From positions 1 to 55,838 of the forward strand of contig JAADEM010000051.1 in assembly GCA_013153405.1 (NCBI GenBank): a stretch of 55,838 nucleotides of DNA. The letters are read 5' to 3'. The stretch is from Chlorobiota bacterium. GTDB lineage: Bacteria; Bacteroidota; Bacteroidia; Bacteroidales; Marinilabiliaceae. Positions 8,007-17,019 of this stretch are shown here, piece after piece; the first letter of the stretch is position 1; every line of letters begins with the position of its first letter. Both the position numbers and the translations under genes were made by a program. The notes under the pieces are model-generated. The model made no database searches. It was given only the letters and a program-made list of their open reading frames with translations, and was not told the DNA's origin.

Positions 8007-8052
8007 AAAATGTTGTTTTTGATGTTTCCCGTAATAGTACTGAATAGTTAAA

Positions 8053-8388
8053 TCAACTTTTGCTGAAAACAATCAGCCCTGAAATTCCATGAGAAATTAA
8101 GAATGCAGACAGTACATAAAACAACCAGTTGTCACCGAGTGTCTGTCCGTTTATTACAATTTGTGAAAACTGATAAACAGCCACACTTACCGTTAATGTT
8201 GCTACTGCCGTAATAGTACCAATCTTGTAAAATAACTGGGTTTCACGTTCGTCAATATTTTTCTTTCTGTGAAAGAACGGAATAAGTGCCATTAAAATTA
8301 ATGCTATTACACCTTTTTGTCCGAATATTATAATTGCCACTAATAATATTATACCTGTGATAAGTTCTAAAATAAATCTTTTATTCAT
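8053..8388 (-). CDS. Small membrane protein paired with an XRE regulator
   Basis: A 111-residue protein with about four hydrophobic helices (6-22, 25-40, 57-72 and 86-107) and a short charged loop KKNIDERETQL (42-52). This ERETQ-type loop resembles DUF2178-like small membrane proteins, which commonly follow a Cro/C1-type repressor, as here. It begins 2 nt after the regulator's stop and ends before a strong terminator, so the pair is a two-gene operon. Its function is unknown; a membrane sensor or anti-regulator for the HTH protein is a guess. Confidence 0.7.
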   Translation of the reverse strand: MNKRFILELITGIILLVAIIIFGQKGVIALILMALIPFFHRKKNIDERETQLFYKIGTITAVATLTVSVAVYQFSQIVINGQTLGDNWLFYVLSAFLISHGISGLIVFSKS

Positions 8389-8390
8389 GA

Positions 8391-8600
8391 TTATTCCTCC
8401 TTTTTTAAGTAAAAAATATCTTCAACATTACATTTAAAAAAATCTGCTATTAATAATGCCAGTTTTACAGACGGGTTAAATTTTCCGTTTTCGATGGCAT
8501 TAATTGTCTGACGGGAAACACTCATTTTGTCAGCCAAATCCTGTTGCGTTATCTGATTGTGGTTAAAACGCATTGCTTTTAGTCTGTTCTCTAATTCCAT
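8391..8600 (-). CDS. XRE (Cro/C1-type) helix-turn-helix regulator
   Basis: A 69-residue single-domain DNA-binding protein. The HTH is ITQQDLADKMSVSRQTINAI (20 residues ending near position 38), followed by ENGKFNPSVKLALLIADFF, the standard continuation for small YozG-like regulators. An upstream in-frame ATG at 8621 would add seven residues, but a TACATTTG -7 element at 8631-8624 would place the transcript start near 8617, so the start at 8600 is preferred. It probably controls its own operon. Confidence 0.85.
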   Translation of the reverse strand: MELENRLKAMRFNHNQITQQDLADKMSVSRQTINAIENGKFNPSVKLALLIADFFKCNVEDIFYLKKEE

Positions 8601-8623
8601 TTTATTTAAAATTAATGACATTG

Positions 8624-8631
8624 CAAATGTA
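8624..8631 (-). promoter_or_regulatory. Promoter -7 element of the XRE operon
   Basis: TACATTTG on the minus strand, an exact TAnnTTTG, 23 nt upstream of the start at 8600. It decides the start choice for the regulator. Confidence 0.5.
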
Positions 8632-8883
8632 AATAAAACTATACAAAAAGTAAAGAAAAGTTTACATAAGGGGTGAGATTCCCGGCATGAAAATATTCAG
8701 TGACAAAAATTAGCACAGTCAGAAAACCGTGGTATAATGATGCTTGTTCAGGGAGAATATAACTGTTTAATCACAGAATCGTCCGTTTCATCCTTAAGAT
8801 TCTACGCCTCGGTATTATAAATATGGTTTAGTAACTTTCATCGCTGTATTTTTGAATTATCAAGTTTAGTTTTTCTGTTATGT

Positions 8884-8918
8884 CAACACCTCGTTCATAT
8901 TTCTTGAACGAGGTGTTG
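8884..8918. promoter_or_regulatory. Perfect 14-bp inverted repeat upstream of the efflux operon
   Basis: CAACACCTCGTTCA (8884-8897) and TGAACGAGGTGTTG (8905-8918) are exact reverse complements around a 7-nt spacer. The repeat ends 40 nt before the adaptor ATG. Neither strand continues into a T tract, so it is not a typical terminator. It may be an operator or a leader hairpin. The rest of the 358-bp gap between the divergent XRE and efflux operons (8601-8958) shows no gene. Confidence 0.6.
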
Positions 8919-8958
8919 CTTAGCGTAATGTCAATCCTTAATAGAAAAGCAAATCATT

Positions 8959-10032
8959 ATGAATTATCTTAAGAATATATTGAGTTTAGTTTTGCCGGTT
9001 GTTTTGTTATCGGCATGTGCTGCCGGAGGTGAAGGCAAAATGAAGGAAGCACCTCTTGTTAAAGTTGCAGAAGTAAGGCAGTTAAATCTTTCCGACACAT
9101 TAGCATATCCCGGAAAGATTGTTTCGGAGGGAGATATAAATGTTGCATTCAGGGTATCAGGTCCTATAAAGAAAGTGTTAGTGCAGGAAGGGCAGTATGT
9201 GAAAAAAGGAGAAGTTTTAGCTCTGATGGATCCGCGCGATTACGAGGTTCAATTGTCAGCTACCAAAGCCGAATACGAACAGGTTAGGTCGGAAGCCGAA
9301 AGAGTCATTGAACTTCATAAACGAAATAGTGTGGCAAATAAGGATTACGATAAAGCTGTGGCAGGATTGCATCGTATTGAGGCAAAATTAAGAGCTCATC
9401 AGAATGCATTGAATGATACAAAGCTAAAGGCTCCTTTCAGCGGATATGTACAGAAGATATTTTTTGATGACGGTGAGATGGTGAAGGCAGGACTGCCTGT
9501 TCTTTCTCTTGTAAGTACTTCGGTGTTACAGGTTGAAGCATATATTTCTGCAGCCGATTATCTCAAAAAGGATTGTTTCGATACATATTCCTGCCGTACC
9601 GGGTTATATCCGGAAGTATCGTTTCCTCTGTCTCCGGCGGGTATTACACGCAAGGCCAATTTAAATCAACTTTATAAAATGGTTTTTACTCTCGATAAGT
9701 CCGACAGCGTCAGTTTATCACCGGGAATGAGTGTTGATGTAAACATTGTATGCAGTCGCACCACCGGCAGCAATATGTATGTTGTACCTGTTTCGTCACT
9801 CTTCAGTTCCGAAGATAATTCATTCGTTTGGCTGTATGATGAAAATTCAAAAGCTATACGGAAAAAAGAGGTTAAAGTTAGCAAGATTCGTGACAACGGA
9901 ACAGCCCTTGTTTCCGGTGAACTGACTGACGGATGCAGAGTGGTATCTGCAGGTGTGAATACACTTAAAGAGGGACAGACAGTGAGACTATTGAAGAAAG
10001 TTTCGAAAACTAATGTTGGAGGATTGTTGTAA
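8959..10032 (+). CDS. RND efflux periplasmic adaptor (membrane fusion protein) lipoprotein
   Basis: A 357-residue lipoprotein. The signal peptide ends in LLSAC with Cys20. The adaptor layout is complete: a barrel-sandwich half at 50-95 (VAFRVSGPIKKVLVQEGQYV), a short alpha-hairpin with KRNSVANKDYDKA, a second half with KLKAPFSGYVQKIFFDDGE, then beta-barrel and membrane-proximal domains. It bridges the inner-membrane pump to the outer-membrane channel. The stop overlaps the pump ATG (TAATG at 10030), indicating translational coupling. Substrate unknown. Confidence 0.93.
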   Translation: MNYLKNILSLVLPVVLLSACAAGGEGKMKEAPLVKVAEVRQLNLSDTLAYPGKIVSEGDINVAFRVSGPIKKVLVQEGQYVKKGEVLALMDPRDYEVQLSATKAEYEQVRSEAERVIELHKRNSVANKDYDKAVAGLHRIEAKLRAHQNALNDTKLKAPFSGYVQKIFFDDGEMVKAGLPVLSLVSTSVLQVEAYISAADYLKKDCFDTYSCRTGLYPEVSFPLSPAGITRKANLNQLYKMVFTLDKSDSVSLSPGMSVDVNIVCSRTTGSNMYVVPVSSLFSSEDNSFVWLYDENSKAIRKKEVKVSKIRDNGTALVSGELTDGCRVVSAGVNTLKEGQTVRLLKKVSKTNVGGLL

Positions 10033-13000
10033 TGACGCTGACAGAATACGCATTCAGAAATAAACCGCTTGTTTACTTTTTCCTGTTTGTACTTGTTGTC
10101 GGAGGTGTTTTCTCCTTTTTTTCTATGAGCAAGCTGGAAGATCCGGAGATAAAAGTCAAGAAGGCTTTGGTTATTACGGTTTTTCCGGGAGCTTCGGCTC
10201 ATGAGGTCGAAATGGAAGTTACCGACGTACTTGAAAAAAGTATCCGTTCAATGGGAGAACTTGACCATGTTTCTTCACGTTCACTTGCTAACTATTCAGA
10301 GATTCTTGTTGAGCTAAAAAGTACAGTAAAAGAAGAGGATATTGAGCAAAAATGGGATATACTTCGCCGTAAAGTTTCAAATGTACAGGGAGATTTGCCC
10401 GAAGGTGTAAGGCCTTCGATGGTATTTGATGATTTTGGCGATGTTTCAGGACTTTTTTATGCAATGACATCTGATGGTTTCAGTTACTCGGAGATGACCC
10501 GTTATGTCAATCTTGTTAAGCGTGAACTGGAAAATATTGAAGGAGTAAACCGGGTTACAGTTTACGGGGAACAGAAACCGTGTATTAATGTTGAGGTGAG
10601 AAAAGATAAAATGGCCAATCTTGGTGTTCATCCTCTCGAGGTTGTTTCTACACTTAAAGACCTGAACAAAAAGGTATATGCCGGATATTTCGACAGTGGT
10701 GACAAACATATCCGAATCTCGGTAAACAATACATATAAATCTGTTAAGGATATAGAAAATCTGATTATCCAGGGGCATGAGCAGGATCGCCTGCGTCTGA
10801 AAGATATTGCTGTGGTTACCAGAGGATATACCGAGCCGGTGCGTACACAGATGTTTTACGACAATCTGCCTGCAATTGGTATCGCGGTTTCGATGGAAAG
10901 CGGAGGTAATATCATCAGGCTGGGTAAAGATATTGATAAACATCTTGCTGAGCTGAAAAAAACACGTGTTCCGGAAGGAATTGAATTCCGTAAAGTATTT
11001 TTTCAGCCCGAGAGAGTTAATGATGCTATAAAGAATTTTATGATAAACCTTTTGGAATCATTGGCAATAGTTGTATTTATCCTGATGCTTACAATGGGGT
11101 TCCGAAGTGGTGTCATTATCGGAAGCGGATTGTTAATAACAATTCTGGGTTCGTTCGTTGTGTTAAACATTTTCGGCGGTACTCTTCAGCGTGTTTCTCT
11201 GGCTTCTCTTATTGTTGCAATGGGAATGCTTGTAGATAATGCAATTGTTATACTTGACGGAATTCTGGTTGACCTGAAAAGCGGTAAGAAAAAGAGCGAA
11301 GCACTGTTTAATACTGCACGTAAGACAGCCTGGCCACTGCTTGGGGCAACAGTAATTGCTATTGTGGCTTTCCTGCCTATATTCCTGTCTCCTGATACAA
11401 CAGGCGACTATGTGCGCGATTTGTTCATTGTGCTGGCTGTTTCGCTTTTGTTAAGCTGGATACTTGCGTTGGTACATATACCTGTTTATGCCGATAAACG
11501 ATTTAAGGAGATGCCGCAATCAAAAGGTGAAGAAGAACTGTATACAGGAAGAGTCTACGTATGGTTTCGTAAGTCTCTTGAATTTATGTTGAATCATAAA
11601 ACACTTACAGTGTCGTTTACTGTGGCTCTTCTTGTTTTAAGCGGATTCCTGTTCAGGTATGTTAAACAGGGTTTTTTCCCCGACCTTAGTTACAAACAGC
11701 TTTATATTGAGTACAAGATGCCGGAAGGTACAAAGGTGGAAAAGGTAAAAAGCGATCTTGCTGAGATAAAGGATTATTTGCTTGGCAGAAAAGAAATAAC
11801 GCATGTTACTACAAGTATCGGAGGCACGCCTGCCCGTTACAACCTCGTACGATCCATTGCTGAGCGCTCAACAAGTTATGGTGAACTGATAGTTGATTTT
11901 ACATCGCCTGAGATTCTGAAAGAAAGTATTCCTGAACTTCAGAAGTATCTTACTGACAATTATCCCGATGCCTATATACGTATAAAACGGTATAACCTGA
12001 TGTACAAGAAGTTTCCCATCGAAGTAATGTTCTCTGGTCCTGATCCGGCTGTGCTGAAAAGACTGGCAAATCAGGCAAAGGAGATAATGGAAAATGAACC
12101 GACGGCAACACTTGTTACCGATGACTGGGAACCGATGGCTCCGTTGCTGGTTGCCGGCTACGACCAGGCTGCAGCACGTTTGGCCGGAGTTTCAAGACAG
12201 GATGTTGGAATTGCACTGATGACTGCATACGGTGGTATTCCTGTGGCCGATTATCACGAAGGAACCCAAACCCTGCCCATATATTTCAAAAATGTAGCCA
12301 TGAACGGCAAAACTATTAAGGACCCCGCAACCGTTCCTGTTTGGAGTATGCTGCCGTCGCCCGGATTATTGTCGGAAGACGTGCTGAAAAGTGTTTTGGC
12401 AGGTATGGTTACTCAGGAGGAGGTAATAGACAGAACACTTGACTCCAAACCGCTTGATCAGGTTGTTGAAGAGGTGAAAGTTGATTGGGAAGAACCGGTT
12501 GTGAGAAGATACAACGGACAAAGGGCAATAAAAGCACAGTGTAATAATGTTACGGGATACAGTGTCGAAAGCGTTCGCAGAAAACTGAAACAAAAGATTG
12601 GGAAACTGGATATGCCTCCCGGATATTCGTTGTCGTGGCATGGCGAATATGAAGCAAGTACAAAATCAAAGAAGTATCTTTTCAGATATCTGCCTTTGGC
12701 TGTTATACTGATGATAGGAATTCTGATTGGTTTGTTCCGGGATTTTAAAAAACCGCTGATAATAATTCTTAGCTTACCATTGGCTATGATTGGTATTGTG
12801 TCGGGAATGTTGATTTTTGGCAAGGAATTTGGTTTTGTGGCCATTGTCGGTGCACTGGGATTGATAGGAATGATGATTAAAAACGGAGTGGTTCTGATTG
12901 AGGAGATAGGACATCAGATTCGTGAAGGAAAGGAGATGCATCGTGCTCTTATTGACAGTTCTTCATCGCGCTTCCGTCCGGTAATGATGGCATCGCTTAC

Positions 13001-13184
13001 AACGATACTTGGTATGATTCCGTTGTTACCTGACGACATGTTTGGTTCGATGGCTGTAACTATGATGTCGGGATTGTTGATAGGAACGTTGATAACCCTG
13101 ATATTTATTCCGGTATTGTATTCAATATTTTTTTCATCCCGGCCTTCACCGGAAGAGGGAAAGATTTTAAAACAGGAGTTGTGA
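10032..13184 (+). CDS. RND family efflux pump, inner-membrane permease
   Basis: A 1050-residue pump of the AcrB/MexB superfamily, proton-driven. TM1 is at 12-32. The first periplasmic porter domain has FPGASAHEVEMEV (52-64) and MSKLEDPEIKVK near 38. The TM4 proton-relay segment reads GMLVDNAIVILDG near residue 400, with a single Asp plus Asn where AcrB has Asp-Asp; this DN form is common in the branch. A second half repeats the plan, and GLIGMMIKNGVVLIEEI (TM10) near 945 is present. The protein is complete. It forms an operon with the adaptor (1-nt overlap), and a TolC gene follows 171 nt later. Confidence 0.95.
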   Translation: MTLTEYAFRNKPLVYFFLFVLVVGGVFSFFSMSKLEDPEIKVKKALVITVFPGASAHEVEMEVTDVLEKSIRSMGELDHVSSRSLANYSEILVELKSTVKEEDIEQKWDILRRKVSNVQGDLPEGVRPSMVFDDFGDVSGLFYAMTSDGFSYSEMTRYVNLVKRELENIEGVNRVTVYGEQKPCINVEVRKDKMANLGVHPLEVVSTLKDLNKKVYAGYFDSGDKHIRISVNNTYKSVKDIENLIIQGHEQDRLRLKDIAVVTRGYTEPVRTQMFYDNLPAIGIAVSMESGGNIIRLGKDIDKHLAELKKTRVPEGIEFRKVFFQPERVNDAIKNFMINLLESLAIVVFILMLTMGFRSGVIIGSGLLITILGSFVVLNIFGGTLQRVSLASLIVAMGMLVDNAIVILDGILVDLKSGKKKSEALFNTARKTAWPLLGATVIAIVAFLPIFLSPDTTGDYVRDLFIVLAVSLLLSWILALVHIPVYADKRFKEMPQSKGEEELYTGRVYVWFRKSLEFMLNHKTLTVSFTVALLVLSGFLFRYVKQGFFPDLSYKQLYIEYKMPEGTKVEKVKSDLAEIKDYLLGRKEITHVTTSIGGTPARYNLVRSIAERSTSYGELIVDFTSPEILKESIPELQKYLTDNYPDAYIRIKRYNLMYKKFPIEVMFSGPDPAVLKRLANQAKEIMENEPTATLVTDDWEPMAPLLVAGYDQAAARLAGVSRQDVGIALMTAYGGIPVADYHEGTQTLPIYFKNVAMNGKTIKDPATVPVWSMLPSPGLLSEDVLKSVLAGMVTQEEVIDRTLDSKPLDQVVEEVKVDWEEPVVRRYNGQRAIKAQCNNVTGYSVESVRRKLKQKIGKLDMPPGYSLSWHGEYEASTKSKKYLFRYLPLAVILMIGILIGLFRDFKKPLIIILSLPLAMIGIVSGMLIFGKEFGFVAIVGALGLIGMMIKNGVVLIEEIGHQIREGKEMHRALIDSSSSRFRPVMMASLTTILGMIPLLPDDMFGSMAVTMMSGLLIGTLITLIFIPVLYSIFFSSRPSPEEGKILKQEL

Positions 13185-13355
13185 AAAGAATATGACCGGA
13201 AGTGGCGTGCAAAAACAACCAGTGTTGTCAGAGAAATAAAAATTTACTGTCATAGCGAGGAGGGAAAGGCGGTCTTAATGACGCCGGCGAGTACACCTTA
13301 GGTAGTAAAATGCGCAACAATAACATTTGAATTAACGAACGATATTCATAGAATT
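13185..13355. other. Intergenic gap holding a degenerate repeat fragment
   Basis: GTCATAGCGAGGAGG at 13249-13263 differs by one base from the core of the repeat at 1-123 (GTCATTGCGAGGAGG), but the terminal inverted repeats are absent. It appears to be a decayed copy inside the efflux operon. No terminator is evident, so read-through into the TolC-like gene is possible. Confidence 0.4.
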
Positions 13356-14768
13356 ATGAAACCATATATCATTATCTTATTATTATTGATTTCTGTCTTT
13401 TCCAGTGCTCAGATAGAACTGACCAGAGAGAAAAGCCGCGAGCTGGCTTTGAAATACAGTCGTCAAATCGCTATCTCTTCCAGAGAAAAGGATAAGGCTG
13501 TTTTTTCCAGAAAATCGTACCGGGCGAATTTTTTTCCAAAATTGTCTGCTAACGGAATGTATATGTACCGTACGGGAGATTTAAGCTATACCCTGCCGGG
13601 TGGTTATCTGCCTACATATGTTCCGTCATTGACCGAGCAGAAACTGGTACCAAACCTATTGCTTGATCCGGCAGGAAATCCGGTTATCGGTCCTGATGGT
13701 AATCCTGTTTTCAAAAGTTATGCCTTTATGCCCGATGTAAATATGGATATATCGATGAACGGTGTCGGCATTGCCGGTCTTACGCTGGAACAGCCTGTAT
13801 ACATGGGAGGGAAAATTCGTACGGCATCCGATATGGCGAAAACAGGAGAAGCGCTGGCTGATGAGAATATACGTTTTAACAGGGCTAAAGTGTTATCGGA
13901 AACTGATGCTGCTTACTGGCAATATGTTCGTGTGAAGGAGAAACTTGAAGTGGCTGTAAAATACCGGTCTTTACTTGAACAGCTTGTAAAGCAATTATCC
14001 GATGCTTACTCTACAGGTATGATTTCACGTAACGATCTTTTAAAAGCTGAAGTGAAAAAGAATGAGGCCGGCCTGATGGTTCAGAAGGCAGAGAACGGTC
14101 TGGAGCTTGCACGTATGAACCTGTGCAGGGTAACGGGATTACCATATCAGACCGATATTGTAGTTAATGATACTTTGCCTGTGGTCCCGTCGGCAGAAGT
14201 CCTGACAGCACAGGAAAATATTGACAACCGACCGGAGTACAAAATGCTTGAGAAGAATATTGAACTCAAAGAGAAGGAGATAAAACTTGTTCGTTCCGAT
14301 TACCTTCCTCAGGTAGGTGTTGGTGCGTCATATTCATATATTGAAGGGCCGCAATTAAATGATGTCCGGACTTCAGATGATGCATTCAGTGCTATGGCCA
14401 CTGTTAAAATTCCCATATTCGGTTGGGGCGAAGGAAGAAATAAGGTTAATTCGGCTAAAGCTGACTATGAAATCAGTAAGTTGAAAATGGAAGATGCCCG
14501 TGAGCTGATGGAACTGGAACTTGCGAAGGCACGCTTTAATCTTAAAGATGCACAATCGAGGGTTAAGATGACACAACTGTCTCTTAAACAGGCCGAGGAG
14601 AATATGCGAGTGAGTAAAAATATGTATGAGCTGGGAGAAGAAACTCTTACCGATTATCTTGAAGCTCAGGTGCAATGGCAAAAAGCAAAGTCGGAACTGA
14701 TAGAGGCAAAAGCAGAACTCAAACTTTCGGAAACAGAATATTTGAAAGCAATAGGTAAGTTAGAATAG
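13356..14768 (+). CDS. TolC-family outer-membrane efflux channel
   Basis: A 470-residue outer-membrane factor with a cleavable signal peptide (1-18, ending SSAQ). Two OEP repeats are present: coiled-coil halves at about 150-260 (QLVKQLSDAYSTGMISRNDL typical) and 370-470 (LGEETLTDYLEAQ typical). An extended strand-loop region at 60-125 includes a Pro/Gly/Asp-rich insertion (LDPAGNPVIGPDGNPV), longer than in E. coli TolC. It completes the tripartite pump with the two upstream genes. Confidence 0.93.
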   Translation: MKPYIIILLLLISVFSSAQIELTREKSRELALKYSRQIAISSREKDKAVFSRKSYRANFFPKLSANGMYMYRTGDLSYTLPGGYLPTYVPSLTEQKLVPNLLLDPAGNPVIGPDGNPVFKSYAFMPDVNMDISMNGVGIAGLTLEQPVYMGGKIRTASDMAKTGEALADENIRFNRAKVLSETDAAYWQYVRVKEKLEVAVKYRSLLEQLVKQLSDAYSTGMISRNDLLKAEVKKNEAGLMVQKAENGLELARMNLCRVTGLPYQTDIVVNDTLPVVPSAEVLTAQENIDNRPEYKMLEKNIELKEKEIKLVRSDYLPQVGVGASYSYIEGPQLNDVRTSDDAFSAMATVKIPIFGWGEGRNKVNSAKADYEISKLKMEDARELMELELAKARFNLKDAQSRVKMTQLSLKQAEENMRVSKNMYELGEETLTDYLEAQVQWQKAKSELIEAKAELKLSETEYLKAIGKLE

Positions 14769-14891
14769 TTTTTTTTGACGTTTGCAGGAGCGTAACTTAC
14801 CGGTGTAAGTATAAAGAAGCGCAGAAATATAAAAATAGTACTTTGGTAATGCTCATGAATAGCCTGTTGATGATTGGTTTGGGATAAATCT

Positions 14892-14899
14892 TAACTTTG
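14892..14899 (+). promoter_or_regulatory. Promoter -7 element of the LytS-type kinase gene
   Basis: TAACTTTG (TAnnTTTG), with TTG at 14867-14869 about 22 nt upstream as a possible -33 element. It lies 42 nt upstream of the ATG at 14942. Nothing else was seen in 14769-14941. Confidence 0.5.
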
Positions 14900-14941
14900 T
14901 GTGTTGTTTTATAATAAAAAGGGGATTTAAGAGGGGATTTT

Positions 14942-15967
14942 ATGAATAATAGATATCTTACAGGAAGTATTAAGTACATATTAATGCGTATTAGTGTTGT
15001 TTCTCTTCTGGCAACACTTGTCCTGCTTTTTGTAGAACTCATATTTGTAGATCGAAAGGTATTTGCGCGTCCGGTTGTATATCTTTTTGCCATTGTTGCA
15101 TTTAACATTGTTAGTGAAGGGAATATCCTTATAAACCGGTATTTTGAGAAAAAAGAACCGTGGGTCTTCCGTGTTTCAGGAAGAATAATAAAACAGGTAA
15201 CTATTAGCCTTGTGTGGACCTCCTTGGTCGGAATCTTGTTTTATTATTTAATACCCCGGGCAGAACAGAATCTTGAAAAATACACAAAAGGATTTATTCT
15301 GATATTTACATTCGGAGCTTTGTTTGTTCTGATTTATAACTCAATTCTGTTTATTCAGAGGTTTATTGCCAACTGGAAAATTTCAATGCTTGAAAACGAA
15401 AAGCTGAAACATGAAAAACTGATGTCGGATTATACTGCATTGCAGAATCAGTTGAATCCTCATTTTTTATTTAATAACCTGAGTGTATTGATTTCAGAAA
15501 TAAGATATGCACCTGAACGGGCCGAAGAGTTTGCCCGTAAGATGGCAGATATTTACCGTTATGTGCTGCAAAGCAAAGACAAAACACTTGTAACAGTGGC
15601 AGAAGAACTGAAATTTATCGAAAATTATATTTTTTTGCACAACATTCGTCTGGGAGATGCAGTGAAACTTGAGATAATGCTTAGTGATGACCGGCAGAAT
15701 AAAACATTGCCGCCTCTTACATTGCAGCTTCTGGTTGAGAATGCCTTGAAACATAACAAAGCCTCTGAAAAAGAACCTTTGAATATCAGTATATTTATGG
15801 AGAATGATAACCTGGTTGTCTCAAATAACCTGCAGCTGAAGAAAACAACATACGGTACAGGTACAGGATTGAAGAATCTCAACGAAAGATACAAGCTATT
15901 GTACGGTAAGGAGATTCGGATAGAGAAAACGGAAGATGAATTCAGGGTTGTGTTGCCAATGGAGTGA
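14942..15967 (+). CDS. LytS/YehU-type sensor histidine kinase
   Basis: A 341-residue membrane kinase. Four hydrophobic helices (about 13-35, 41-61, 80-102 and 118-140) precede a coiled linker and the His_kinase domain, where NQLNPHFLFNNLSVL places the phospho-acceptor His near residue 173. The ATPase part has LTLQLLVENALKH (N box) and GTGTGLKNLNERY (G box) near 300-312. No periplasmic sensor domain is visible, so the signal may be sensed within the membrane. The partner LytTR regulator follows, after a repeat-filled gap of 229 bp. Confidence 0.93.
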   Translation: MNNRYLTGSIKYILMRISVVSLLATLVLLFVELIFVDRKVFARPVVYLFAIVAFNIVSEGNILINRYFEKKEPWVFRVSGRIIKQVTISLVWTSLVGILFYYLIPRAEQNLEKYTKGFILIFTFGALFVLIYNSILFIQRFIANWKISMLENEKLKHEKLMSDYTALQNQLNPHFLFNNLSVLISEIRYAPERAEEFARKMADIYRYVLQSKDKTLVTVAEELKFIENYIFLHNIRLGDAVKLEIMLSDDRQNKTLPPLTLQLLVENALKHNKASEKEPLNISIFMENDNLVVSNNLQLKKTTYGTGTGLKNLNERYKLLYGKEIRIEKTEDEFRVVLPME

Positions 15968-16196
15968 AAAAAGCTCGCTGTCGCTCACATCAGGAGTAGT
16001 GATTTGTTCGCCTTTGACTCACGTCGGAGAGGATATTAAGGTTGAGAAAAGTTAGCTCCGTAGGAGTGAAATATTATAACCCAGGGCGTAAGTCCCGGGA
16101 AAAAGAAAATTAAATGTAGGTTTGGCGCAATTTTTTGTTGTCCCGACGTTTAGGAGGACTTGCAAAAATTGTGACAAACACTCAAACTAAAAAGCA
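15968..16196. repeat. Intergenic repeat between kinase and regulator genes
   Basis: Contains GCTCCGTAGGAG followed by CCCAGGGCGTAAGTCCCGGG (about 16081-16100), an imperfect hairpin. This phrase type is common as an interspersed repeat in Bacteroidota and neighbouring phyla. The first part (GCTCGCTGTCGCTCAC) also looks non-genic. No open frame or promoter match was found. The insertion separates two genes normally close together. Confidence 0.55.
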
Positions 16197-16958
16197 ATGC
16201 GCATATTCATCATAGAAGACGAAATACCTTCGCAACGAATGCTTGCCGACCTGATTTTGAAACTGCGTCCCGGATGGGAAATTGCGGGGTTTGCAGGCAG
16301 TGTTGCCGATACAGTGGAATGGCTTAAAAATAACGACCAGCCGGATGTTATTTTCTCCGATATTCAGCTTACCGACGGAACATGTTTTGAAATATTTGAA
16401 CAGGTAAATGTTTTGTCTTCTGTAATTTTTACCACAGCTTATGATGAGTATGCAATTCAGGCATTCAGGGTAAACAGTGTGGATTATCTGCTGAAGCCTA
16501 TTTCGGAGAAAGACCTTTTGCGTGCTATTGAGAAGCTTGAAGCTGTAACTTCGGATAAGCAAATGGAGATGCCTGATATGAAACTTCTTATGGATACTAT
16601 GCTTAAAGGAAAAATGACATGGCGGTCACGTATCCTGGTATCTGTTCCTGATGGTTTTATAAAAATTAATGTTGAAGATGTTGCGTTCTTTCAAAGCTCG
16701 CAAAAAGTAACAACAGCATTTACATTCGACAGAAAAAATTACGTGATTGATTTTACTCTTGATAAACTGCATGAACAACTTGACCCTGATATGTTTTTCA
16801 GGGCAAACAGGCAGTTTATTCTTAACATCAATTCAATTACCAAAGTTGAGAACTGGTTCAATGGAAAACTGATAGTTAAAACACAGCCAATGTCTGAAGA
16901 AAAAATAATAGTAAGCCGTGACAGAGCAAGGCAGTTTAAAGAATGGATTGATAAGTGA
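16197..16958 (+). CDS. LytTR-family response regulator
   Basis: A 253-residue two-component regulator. Receiver domain 1-120: acidic pocket EDE (7-9), phospho-acceptor Asp55 in FSDIQLTDG, Thr/Ala switch TTAYDEYA (near 83-90), and invariant Lys in LLKPISEKD. The LytTR DNA-binding domain occupies about 145-250, with IKINVEDVAFFQSSQKVT and MFFRANRQFILNINSI characteristic. It should be phosphorylated by the upstream LytS-like kinase. Targets cannot be told from here. A hairpin at 16964-17010 follows. Confidence 0.94.
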   Translation: MRIFIIEDEIPSQRMLADLILKLRPGWEIAGFAGSVADTVEWLKNNDQPDVIFSDIQLTDGTCFEIFEQVNVLSSVIFTTAYDEYAIQAFRVNSVDYLLKPISEKDLLRAIEKLEAVTSDKQMEMPDMKLLMDTMLKGKMTWRSRILVSVPDGFIKINVEDVAFFQSSQKVTTAFTFDRKNYVIDFTLDKLHEQLDPDMFFRANRQFILNINSITKVENWFNGKLIVKTQPMSEEKIIVSRDRARQFKEWIDK

Positions 16959-16963
16959 GAAAA

Positions 16964-17010
16964 AGGGAAAAGCTGAAAGGTATATCAATAAAGAATTTCA
17001 TCTTTTCCCT
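16964..17010. terminator. Possible bidirectional hairpin between convergent genes
   Basis: AGGGAAAAG (16964-16972) pairs with CTTTTCCCT (17002-17010), with GAAA/TTTC inside extending the stem. It sits between the LytTR stop and the MaoC stop. The long loop and lack of a clean T tract make it a weak call. Confidence 0.35.
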
Positions 17011-17019
17011 ATTAACGTT

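Noticed and set aside
9672-10202. 176-residue minus-strand frame across the adaptor/pump junction
   Set aside because: It shadows two well-supported genes that overlap by 1 nt.
12458-12844. 128-residue minus-strand frame inside the RND pump gene
   Set aside because: Lies wholly within the pump coding region, which has full family conservation.
14797-15108. 103-residue minus-strand frame at the start of the kinase gene
   Set aside because: Overlaps the kinase N-terminus and its promoter; composition is not protein-like for this genome.
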